Assembly: GCF_008710285.1 (NCBI RefSeq)
Contig: NZ_VYQF01000001.1
Location: 1,497,501-1,561,500, forward strand
From: Ginsengibacter hankyongi
GTDB lineage: Bacteria > Bacteroidota > Bacteroidia > Chitinophagales > Chitinophagaceae
Direction: 5' to 3'
DNA: 64,000 bases
Shown here: piece by piece, positions 23,619 through 31,321 of the stretch
How positions within the stretch are numbered: position 1 is the stretch's first letter
How the letters are laid out: the number at the start of each line of letters is the position of its first letter
Notes under the pieces: model-generated
The model's database searches: none
The model's input: the letters and a program-made list of their open reading frames with translations, nothing else
What the model was told of the DNA's origin: nothing
Translations under genes and position numbers: made by a program

Positions 23619-24965
23619 CTAAATAATATCGACTACTTTATAATTATTAAATATAAATTTATTTTGTTTGCTGCAAAAAATAACAACCGTAGCAATAAAC
23701 CAAAACCAGGGGTACCAAAAATTTGCAATGAAGTAAAAATGGAAAATTCCGGAAAGAAGAGAAGCAAGCAAAAAAAAGCCAATCTTATCCGTTATTTTCA
23801 AAGCACATATAATAAGATAAAAAAGGAGTGATAAAATGAGAAAAATCCCCAAAAATCCCATTTCAAAAGTTATATTATGATATAACGAAAGGATACTATT
23901 AGTTTCATCAAACCCTAAAATATTATATCCCGCCGGGCCGGCACCGAAAATTTTTTTGACGAGACCAAAACGGGAGAAATTTGAATAAAAAAAATCAATT
24001 TTTGCTTCCCTGTCATCAAATGAGGTCGAATCAAGCTTACTTGTTATACTCAATAATATTAAGGTATAAAAAGATAAAAAATAATTTAATAATATAACTG
24101 TTGTAGAGATAAGGAAAGTGGTAATTACAAATTTTCTTAAAAATCGTTTTATATACAAGTAAATTTTCTTTGCGTAAAAGACAGCAGCGCATATAAATGC
24201 TAAAGGGACGATTATAAATGATGCAGTACTCACAGCAAAAATAAAACTAAGTACAATAATAATTATTGAAAGCGTTTTCAATAATTTATGCCATTTACAT
24301 AACCCTGAGAAGTATAAATAATAAATAACAAGTGGAGCAAACAATTCCATCATAAAAGTATAGTGTCCCGATTCTGGAGCAAAGCCCCTGGCTCTGTAAA
24401 ACAATCCTAATACAGTTGCATCATACCATGCTTCTACTTCACTGGGTCTCGGTATATAATCATTGAGATTTAACCCAAAAAAATTACTTGAAATAAACTC
24501 GACATTCCCATACAAAGCACTCAGAATAGTAGTGTAAGTTATAAATTGAAGAATTCGCTTTAGAAGTAGATTTTTATTCGGTGCACTAAAAAAGGTGAAT
24601 TTTATTGCCACATAAAAAAGTAAAAACGTGGAGCCATAAGCTACCGTATGATTCAAAGATTTAGAATTACCCCATCCGTTTATAAAATATGAAAAAACAA
24701 CAATGAACAGGAAGAAGAAAATTATTACCAGGTCGAATCCCAGAAAGTGAGGTGGCAATGCTCCACGTTGAATAATTTTTGCCCCCATTATCAAGAATAA
24801 AAACACGGCAAAAATTAATGGCCAGGAAATAGTACCTGTAAATGCAAATGCAGAAACAAAGGGCATTGTAAATATATAACACATTAAGAATAGATTACTC
24901 CAGTAATGCATACTTAAGTACCTCGGTAACTTTTTCCTGCGTTTAGCAGTTTGTAATATATCCAT
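23619..24965 (-). CDS. O-antigen polymerase (Wzy)-like membrane protein
   Basis: A 448-aa protein with about ten hydrophobic segments and a larger periplasmic loop in the second half, as in O-antigen ligase/polymerase proteins. The segment YDATVLGLFYRARGFAPESGHYTFMMELFAPLVIYYLY and the later LVKKIFGAGPAGYNILGFDETNSILSLYHNITFEMGFLG match the usual loop region (short GxGxxxf then N/H-x-x-E pattern). It would polymerise lipid-linked repeats flipped by Wzx. Its start overlaps the 3' end of the upstream glycosyltransferase gene by 52 bases. Confidence 0.78.
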   Translation of the reverse strand: MDILQTAKRRKKLPRYLSMHYWSNLFLMCYIFTMPFVSAFAFTGTISWPLIFAVFLFLIMGAKIIQRGALPPHFLGFDLVIIFFFLFIVVFSYFINGWGNSKSLNHTVAYGSTFLLFYVAIKFTFFSAPNKNLLLKRILQFITYTTILSALYGNVEFISSNFFGLNLNDYIPRPSEVEAWYDATVLGLFYRARGFAPESGHYTFMMELFAPLVIYYLYFSGLCKWHKLLKTLSIIIIVLSFIFAVSTASFIIVPLAFICAAVFYAKKIYLYIKRFLRKFVITTFLISTTVILLNYFLSFYTLILLSITSKLDSTSFDDREAKIDFFYSNFSRFGLVKKIFGAGPAGYNILGFDETNSILSLYHNITFEMGFLGIFLILSLLFYLIICALKITDKIGFFLLASLLSGIFHFYFIANFWYPWFWFIATVVIFCSKQNKFIFNNYKVVDII

Positions 24966-25729
24966 AACGTATAGTAAAAGAAAACGCGGCTAAGGTAGGA
25001 ATGTTGGTAATATCCATGTTGCCGTAATATATTTTTTCTTTCAAAGTTTATTTTCCCCGTTGCTGTAATGCTGTTTTCATGTATCCTGAACTTTGATATA
25101 TACATGTTAAGATATTTTCCTTTTCTGCCTGCAGCAAATAAAGCTCTTAATATATAATCATAATCAGAGGCATATTGATAAGTGAGGTCATAACCCGCCA
25201 GTTCTTTATTAAATTCCCTGGAAATAAAAAAACAGGGATGTGGCACAAACGTTCCATGGGTTGAAAATAATAGTTGCTTAAATGTAACAGGAAACAATTT
25301 AACTTTTTTGTTTTTCCCGTCTTTTAATTTAATGAGGTTCCCGTAATAATAATCAAGCCTGTCATTGCCTATCAGGTTTACTGCATTTTTTATGGTATCA
25401 TTGTTTGCCAATACATCATCAGAATTAAGTATTAGAATATAATCCCCGGTGGCAAGTTTTAAACCTTTATTGATTGCATCATACATCCCATTATCTCTTT
25501 CGCTAACCCAGTAATCAATATTGGATGAATATTGTTTAATAATGTTTACAGTGGCATCAGTTGAATTACCATCAATTACAATATATTGAATGTTTTGATA
25601 AGTTTGTTTGATAACACTACTAATTGTTTCCTCCAAAAAATCGTCACTGTTTTTGCAAACAGTGACGATTGTAATTTTTAAACCTTCGGAAATTTTCAAA
25701 ATAATTTTTGTTGTGGAGCAAACATACAA
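24914..25729 (-). CDS. Glycosyltransferase family 2
   Basis: GT-A inverting glycosyltransferase, up to 271 aa: KITIVTVCKNSDDFLEETISSVIKQTYQNIQYIVIDGNSTDATVNIIKQY, then YWVSERDNGMYDAINKGLKLATGDYILILNSDD, the DxD-like metal motif, and a C-terminal amphipathic helix. The longest frame starts at 25729; a TTG at 25699 would give MKISEGLKITIV and is as likely. Codons for TIVTVCKNSDDF form a perfect 14-bp inverted repeat with terminator shape. The downstream wzy-like gene overlaps its 3' end by 52 bases. Confidence 0.88.
   Translation of the reverse strand: MYVCSTTKIILKISEGLKITIVTVCKNSDDFLEETISSVIKQTYQNIQYIVIDGNSTDATVNIIKQYSSNIDYWVSERDNGMYDAINKGLKLATGDYILILNSDDVLANNDTIKNAVNLIGNDRLDYYYGNLIKLKDGKNKKVKLFPVTFKQLLFSTHGTFVPHPCFFISREFNKELAGYDLTYQYASDYDYILRALFAAGRKGKYLNMYISKFRIHENSITATGKINFERKNILRQHGYYQHSYLSRVFFYYTLWIYYKLLNAGKSYRGT
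25639..25670 (-). promoter_or_regulatory. Perfect 14-bp hairpin inside the GT2 coding sequence
   Basis: Stem AATCGTCACTGTTT/AAACAGTGACGATT, loop GCAA on the minus strand, followed by four T beyond the stem. It has the form of an intrinsic terminator about 60-90 bases into the gene. Possibly an attenuator; function unproven. Confidence 0.5.
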
Positions 25730-25868
25730 AAAGATATTTCAGTGTTTTAAACGATGTTGTCTACGATATTTAACTTTATTTAGCCTAAATAGCAGGACGT
25801 TATTTTTAATAATTTCAATAATGTGTGTAGCGCTAGTCGCACAACAAATCAACTTCACTTTATTTAAT

Positions 25869-25876
25869 TATTTTCG
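25869..25876 (+). promoter_or_regulatory. -7-like box upstream of wzx
   Basis: TATTTTCG (TAnnTTYG) ends 6 bases before the wzx ATG; predicts a near-leaderless transcript. Confidence 0.35.
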
Positions 25877-25882
25877 CACGTA

Positions 25883-27286
25883 ATGAGTAGAATAATAGGC
25901 CTGATCGTTACGAACTGGTTGAAATTAAAAACGATTTTTCAATTTAAACCACACGATATAACTAACGTAGAAGGTAAATCACATGAACGCTACAGACGTA
26001 TTTTATTAACCGGGGGGAGTACAGCGGTGGTGAAAATATTTTCTGCAGCTATTAATCTAATTACGGTACCATTAACCGTTCATTATTTAGGTTCTGAACG
26101 TTACGGATTGTGGATGGCAATTTCTTCTGTTATTACTCTTATGGGTTTTGCAGATTTGGGTTTAGGCAACGGCCTTCTCAATGCTGTATCGAAGGCGAAT
26201 GGACGCAATAATGTTAATGAAGCACAGGTTGCAGTTTCCAGTACATTTTTTATTTTATTGGGTATATCCTTTTTGCTTTTTCTCATTTTTATTTCCATTT
26301 TCCCTTTTATTTCGTGGAAAGATGTTTTTAATGTAAGGTCTGCATTAGCAGTACGGGAGGCAGGACCAACTATGTTTACCTTGGTTATGATATTATTGAT
26401 AAATATCCCTTTAGGAATAATACAACGAATACAGGATGGCTACCAGGAGGGTTACAGATTTCAGCTTTGGCTAATCCTTGGTTCCCTGGTAAGCTTTGCG
26501 GGACTCCTTATTTGTATTTACTTTAAAGGAAGTCTTACCTGGCTGGTGCTCGCTTATTCGGGCGGACCAATTATTGCAACAACTTTAAACGGGATTCACC
26601 TGTTTAGTAAAAAGCGAAAAAGTCTTATACCTAACTTTCGTTTTTTTAACTTAAAAACAGGCAAAGCTCTCATTAAATCAGGGTTGGTTTTTTTTTTATT
26701 GGGGCTCTTTACGTTACTTGCAAATGCTTCGGATGACATCGTTATAACACAAACCTTAGGGCCTTCGGCAGTTGCGGGTTATGAAATTGTAAAAAAGCTC
26801 TTCTTTTTTTCTATGTTTACGCAATATATCATTCAACCCTTATGGCCCGCTTTTGCAGAAGCCATGGAAAGTGGCGACATTGCATGGGCAAAAAATACGG
26901 TGAAAAAAGGGCTTATGCTAAGTATTATCAGTGCGGCCATCATTTCTCTTCCTTTATTAATTTTTGGCAAACAAATAGTAACGATTTGGGTTAGCGCTCA
27001 ATATATCCCTTCGTGGTCGCTATTAGTCGGTTTTTATGTTTTTGTGCTTTTGGGAAATTATGGAGGAGTAATGTCAACTTTCTTGAACAGCGGACCTTTA
27101 CTTTCTAAACAACTTATAATGGTAGGGTTAGCGGGTACCGGTTCAGTCTTATTGAAGATATTTTTTTCGTTAAATTTTGGGGTTAGCGGAATTATTTGGG
27201 CAACGGTAATAAGTTATAGCATCTTTTTTATCGTTCCAAGTTATAAATTAGCTTTCAATTATTTGAACAGTAAATTACGTGGGTAA
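25883..27286 (+). CDS. Wzx-type polysaccharide flippase
   Basis: MATE/PST-family membrane protein, 467 aa with about twelve hydrophobic segments, that flips lipid-linked repeat units to the periplasm. The N-terminal part GGSTAVVKIFSAAINLITVPLTVHYLGSERYGLWMAISSVITLMGFADLGLGNGLLNAVSKANG is the family hallmark. A cytoplasmic tail of about 50 residues precedes the first membrane segment. It starts the plus-strand block wzx-GT-methyltransferase-GT4, and it is divergent from the GT2 gene. Confidence 0.88.
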   Translation: MSRIIGLIVTNWLKLKTIFQFKPHDITNVEGKSHERYRRILLTGGSTAVVKIFSAAINLITVPLTVHYLGSERYGLWMAISSVITLMGFADLGLGNGLLNAVSKANGRNNVNEAQVAVSSTFFILLGISFLLFLIFISIFPFISWKDVFNVRSALAVREAGPTMFTLVMILLINIPLGIIQRIQDGYQEGYRFQLWLILGSLVSFAGLLICIYFKGSLTWLVLAYSGGPIIATTLNGIHLFSKKRKSLIPNFRFFNLKTGKALIKSGLVFFLLGLFTLLANASDDIVITQTLGPSAVAGYEIVKKLFFFSMFTQYIIQPLWPAFAEAMESGDIAWAKNTVKKGLMLSIISAAIISLPLLIFGKQIVTIWVSAQYIPSWSLLVGFYVFVLLGNYGGVMSTFLNSGPLLSKQLIMVGLAGTGSVLLKIFFSLNFGVSGIIWATVISYSIFFIVPSYKLAFNYLNSKLRG

Positions 27287-27302
27287 TGGCAAAATTGCGT
27301 TA

Positions 27303-28247
27303 ATGCAACCTATCTTCAATTATATCATAACTATTCATAATAAAGAAGACTTGATAGAAAAAGTCTTGGGGTCTGTTATTAAGTGTTGCAATAATAATAG
27401 CTTTATTTATCCGGTATTAGACGGATGTACCGATAGGTCTGAAGAGATAATTGATAAAATAATAAAGGAAAATTCGGCTGTCAAAATAATGAAGATTCAC
27501 ACGCCAGACGTTCATGAAACGAAATCTATTAATGCCGGCTTGCGAAACTCGGACCAAAGAAAATATGGGTTTAATATCATTTTGCAGGATGATGTAATTA
27601 TCAAGGATTTTAAGATTGAGGAGAAGATAGAATTTATTTATAAATGGAGTAAAAAGCCGTTGGGAATTGTTTCGTTTAGAATGGGGGCGAATTTCAAAAG
27701 AAACTGGTTGACGAATGAAGAAAATATGCCCTTTAAAGATTTCATTGAGAATATATGTGGACATGGATCAGTTAGTACGAAAATTGTTATACCAGGTCAA
27801 TTTAATTATCGGGCTTTCCCCTTTAAAAGCCCGATTTGTGTCCCTTGCGATGTGATTGATAAATTCGGCGTTTTGGAAGAAAAACTGTCGCCACATACCT
27901 ATGATGACGTGGAGTATTCATTAAGACTTATTAAGGCAGGATATAAGAATGGAGTCTTTGCATTAAAATTCCATTCGGAAAAAGAATGGGGTGGAACCAG
28001 AAGAATACAACAAAATGTTTCCGAGGTTCAGAAGCGCAACATAAATTTTATTCGTAACAATTATGCTGACGTCCTCAATGAAAAAGAACTTTACGGGATT
28101 GACATGAAGACCTATAATACGCCTTATTATAGTGTGTGGAAATTAAATATAAATAATGTTTTCACTATAATAAAACATCGTGTCAAATTAGTTCTTTATT
28201 TGGCTAAAATTTTCTTTAAGAAGTTAATAAAATATGGAAATCGATAA
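27303..28247 (+). CDS. Glycosyltransferase family 2-like protein
   Basis: A 314-aa protein starting MQPIFNYIITIHNKEDLIEKVLGSVIKC, a GT2 N-terminus with HNKED where many have the N-x-x-x-x-L motif, then YPVLDGCTDRSEEIIDKII and a later acidic LQDDVII that may hold the metal-binding Asp pair. The frame is open to a GTG at 27279, but the ATG at 27303 is preferred because it lies clear of the wzx stop (27286). Stop overlaps the next gene by 14 bases. Donor and acceptor unknown. Confidence 0.75.
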   Translation: MQPIFNYIITIHNKEDLIEKVLGSVIKCCNNNSFIYPVLDGCTDRSEEIIDKIIKENSAVKIMKIHTPDVHETKSINAGLRNSDQRKYGFNIILQDDVIIKDFKIEEKIEFIYKWSKKPLGIVSFRMGANFKRNWLTNEENMPFKDFIENICGHGSVSTKIVIPGQFNYRAFPFKSPICVPCDVIDKFGVLEEKLSPHTYDDVEYSLRLIKAGYKNGVFALKFHSEKEWGGTRRIQQNVSEVQKRNINFIRNNYADVLNEKELYGIDMKTYNTPYYSVWKLNINNVFTIIKHRVKLVLYLAKIFFKKLIKYGNR

Positions 28248-29187
28248 TGGCGTTATTTGCCCTATTTGTGGCGGATTGTCCAAAAAAATCAAAAGTCTTG
28301 ACTCGGCCTATATCAAAAGTCAATTATCAATACAATTTAATACTCCAGTGCTTAAAGATGTAGAAATTGTTGACTATGAATTGCTGCGATGTAATGAATG
28401 CAGTTTCGAGTTTGCATTTCCTCAAATCGAAGGGTCCAGGTCTTTTTATGATTGGGTAACCTCCCAACCAAAATATTATGTTGAAAACAGATGGGAATAT
28501 TATAAGGTTCTTGATCTTTTAGCAAAGGGCTCAAAAGGAATAAAATTGCTTGACGTTGGATGTGGTGATGGTCAGTTTTTTGATGTAATTAACCAAGGCG
28601 GGCGTCTCATAATAGATTTATATGGGCTGGATACGACAGATGCGAGTATTGAAATATGCAGAAATAAAGGCTATAAAGTATTTTGTATGGATATACAAAA
28701 ATTTAAATCGGTGCACGAAGAAACTCTTTTCAGTACTATAACTGCATTTCATGTCCTGGAGCATATCGCAGATCCGAAAAAATTTCTAGCTGAAATGGCA
28801 GATTTACTAGAACCCGCTGGGTCTATATTCATAAGTACACCCTATTCACCAATGGATTTTGAACTCGATTGGTATGATGTTCTTAACCATCCCCCGCATC
28901 ATATGGGACGCTGGAACATGAATTCTTATATAAAAATTGCAAAAATTCTTGGACTAAAACCCGAGTTTTTTATGCCCGAATATCCCGGCTTGTTAAGAAG
29001 CGCTATTTTGTCTTTTAAATTTTCTATTTATGGGTCTGCACAATTAGAATCAAAAATGAAAATTTTGAAGGCGATAGGTCGCCGCCCGGGTAAATTTTTC
29101 ACCCATTTATTAAAACAATCTAAGCGAACCAGGATATCAGGGAAAAGAGCTTCAAACGTTATTTTGGTGAAATTCACGAAAATATAA
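28234..29187 (+). CDS. Class I SAM methyltransferase with N-terminal zinc-ribbon
   Basis: 317 aa. CPICGG near residues 9-14 and CNECSFEF near residue 53 form a possible Cys4 zinc site, as in C-methyltransferases acting on nucleotide sugars and related enzymes. The methyltransferase core follows: LLDVGCGDGQFFDVI (motif I), TAFHVLEHIADPKKFLAEMADLLEPAGSIFISTP. The start overlaps the previous gene, so the two are coupled. The likely role is sugar methylation in the polysaccharide; the substrate is unknown. Confidence 0.82.
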   Translation: MEIDNGVICPICGGLSKKIKSLDSAYIKSQLSIQFNTPVLKDVEIVDYELLRCNECSFEFAFPQIEGSRSFYDWVTSQPKYYVENRWEYYKVLDLLAKGSKGIKLLDVGCGDGQFFDVINQGGRLIIDLYGLDTTDASIEICRNKGYKVFCMDIQKFKSVHEETLFSTITAFHVLEHIADPKKFLAEMADLLEPAGSIFISTPYSPMDFELDWYDVLNHPPHHMGRWNMNSYIKIAKILGLKPEFFMPEYPGLLRSAILSFKFSIYGSAQLESKMKILKAIGRRPGKFFTHLLKQSKRTRISGKRASNVILVKFTKI

Positions 29188-29239
29188 AATAGCAAATTAT
29201 CAAAACCTAGTTCAAAGTCCTAAGTTTTAAAATTATAAA

Positions 29240-30250
29240 GTGAAAGTAAAATATTTTCCATGCCAGCCACACTGTTTTGCCTTTGGCGGATTTGATCTGC
29301 AAATGTTGAATACTTTAGACGCTGTAATAAAAGCAGGAGTTGAAGCAAGTAAACTGGATATTTGGAGCAGAGATAGCGACTTTGACATTCTTCATTTATG
29401 GGGAGTTGGCCCTCATAATTATCACCTAATCGATTGGGCTAAAAAAGCGGAAAAAAAAATAGTCGCAACAGTGTTATCACCTTATCATGACACATTTAAA
29501 TCAAAGTTAGGGTTTTATTATCGACACTTTTTCCCTGATTATGTCGGACAATTAATTCATTACTACAAAATCATCGATAAAATTATTGTTTTAAATAATC
29601 TGCAGTTAAATGTGCTGAATAAATATTACCGTGTGCCTGCTTCTAAGATGGAAATAATACCAAATATTGTAGAAGATAAATATTTTGAAATTCCCAATTT
29701 CAATTTTAAGATGGAATACCGCATTGACAATTATGTTCTTTGCGTTGGTAATATCTGCACTAGAAAAAATCAGTATAACCTTGCACTAGCTTGCATAAAT
29801 TTAAATGCAAATCTTGTAATTATAGGAAACCTGCTCGATGGTGAATTGACTTATGGGAGACAATTGGAAACACTTATAGCAGACAATAAAAATATTTTGT
29901 GGATCAGGGAGTTGCCGAAAGCTTCGGAAGAACTTGTGGCGGCGTATTATAACTGTTCTGTATATGCATTGCCCAGCAACGAAGAAACCCAGCCAATTAG
30001 CGCATTAGAGGCGATCGCAATGCGAAAACCATTGGTTTTGATTGATAGAGAGTACGCTCACCAGAGTTTTTACCAGGGAGCAATCCTAAGCAAATCATCC
30101 TCTGTTAAAAATATAGAAACGGCACTTAAAAGAGCTATGACAATGAGCGTTCTTCAAGTGATAAATCCGGAAATATTAAATTGTAAAGAAAAGGTGGTGG
30201 GCGAAAAATACAAAATGTGCTATGTGAAATTGTTGCAAAAAAATTTGTGA
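29240..30250 (+). CDS. Glycosyltransferase family 4-like protein
   Basis: 336 aa, GTG start at 29240 (reads VKVKYFPCQPHCFAFGGFDLQ, first residue Met in the protein). GT-B features: NIVEDKYFEI before the donor domain, YVLCVGNICTRKNQYNLALACINL, and the carboxyl-proximal NCSVYALPSNEETQPISALEAIAMRKPLVLIDREYA with the acidic pair of the EX7E motif. It ends the plus-strand block and is tail-to-tail with the wzz-like gene (4-bp gap). Confidence 0.8.
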   Translation: MKVKYFPCQPHCFAFGGFDLQMLNTLDAVIKAGVEASKLDIWSRDSDFDILHLWGVGPHNYHLIDWAKKAEKKIVATVLSPYHDTFKSKLGFYYRHFFPDYVGQLIHYYKIIDKIIVLNNLQLNVLNKYYRVPASKMEIIPNIVEDKYFEIPNFNFKMEYRIDNYVLCVGNICTRKNQYNLALACINLNANLVIIGNLLDGELTYGRQLETLIADNKNILWIRELPKASEELVAAYYNCSVYALPSNEETQPISALEAIAMRKPLVLIDREYAHQSFYQGAILSKSSSVKNIETALKRAMTMSVLQVINPEILNCKEKVVGEKYKMCYVKLLQKNL

Positions 30251-30254
30251 TGTG

Positions 30255-31295
30255 TTATGAGGCTCTAAATCTAAAAAAATTCATAATTATAAAAATCACT
30301 AAGAAGATGAAAGCCGCCATCACTGAAAAAATAATTGCAGTTTTTAATTTACTCATCTTAATTTTTTTCATCGGATAATCTGCATTATCAATAACCTGCA
30401 TTAGCGGAATGCTCTTCAAATATTGAAAGCGGGCAAGCTCGAGATTTCTAAACATTTCTGCATAAGCCGCCGCATAAACTTGTCCATTGCTCTCCTGCTT
30501 TAATAAAGGGATTCGAGCATTTTCAAAGGCAGTATTCAGGTTAGCATCCTGTATGGCTGCCTTACTTGTAATTGTTGCGTCTAATTTTTCCTTCATATCC
30601 GGAACTCTTTTTTCCAAAATCTCTAAAGTTTCTTTTGACTTTTTACTTCGTATTTCCGTATAAAAACTGTTTGTTTCCAATATTAATTTATCGGTAAAAA
30701 CTTTTGAGAATTCTTCAAATCTACTGGTAACTAAAAGTTCATAAATATTAAGTCTTTTATCCGGTCTTCTGGCAGTAATATGATAATTTTTAAATTCCAG
30801 ATACGTATTATAAAGTATACTATCCTTTAAATACGAAAAGCTGCTTCTCTGCTCGCCAGGATAAAAATGAATATTAACCTCTTTGTTTTTTCGTGGATTG
30901 TTTTGCAGGTAATACTCAATTAAAGTCATGGGTTTGTTGTCAAAAGTATCTACAGAAAGCAATGCTCTTTCAATCACCCGCCTGCTTTGCATTATTTCTA
31001 AAATATTATCCCCTGTAAAAACATCCTGAGATCCGCCAATTGATATTCCAAATTGAGCTGCAAGTCCCATAGCTCCCGATGCACCTCCTTCTGAACCACC
31101 TTCATCTAACGCAAATGAAAGATAACTTTCGTAAACTGGCTTCTGAAGTTTGGCATATATAAATCCGATAATCCCCCCCACCAATCCAACTATGCAGAAA
31201 AGCCACCATTTATGCACGATACTATTAAAGATGCGCATTAATATAACACTTTCCGTAGTTTGATCTTGCGTTATTTGTAGTTCCTCACGGTGCAT
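30255..31295 (-). CDS. Wzz/GumC-type chain-length determinant
   Basis: Polysaccharide co-polymerase, 346 aa: TM1 KWWLFCIVGLVGGIIGFIYAKL (about residues 32-53), a periplasmic coiled-coil domain, then TM2 LKTAIIFSVMAAFIFLVIFIIMNFF near the C-terminus with the preceding PMKK element of PxxK type. No C-terminal tyrosine-kinase domain is present. It controls polymer length together with Wzy. It follows the export protein gene by 26 bp and shares its strand, so the two form an operon. Confidence 0.85.
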   Translation of the reverse strand: MHREELQITQDQTTESVILMRIFNSIVHKWWLFCIVGLVGGIIGFIYAKLQKPVYESYLSFALDEGGSEGGASGAMGLAAQFGISIGGSQDVFTGDNILEIMQSRRVIERALLSVDTFDNKPMTLIEYYLQNNPRKNKEVNIHFYPGEQRSSFSYLKDSILYNTYLEFKNYHITARRPDKRLNIYELLVTSRFEEFSKVFTDKLILETNSFYTEIRSKKSKETLEILEKRVPDMKEKLDATITSKAAIQDANLNTAFENARIPLLKQESNGQVYAAAYAEMFRNLELARFQYLKSIPLMQVIDNADYPMKKIKMSKLKTAIIFSVMAAFIFLVIFIIMNFFRFRAS

Positions 31296-31321
31296 TATGC
31301 GTTATTTATTTGAAGTAGTTG

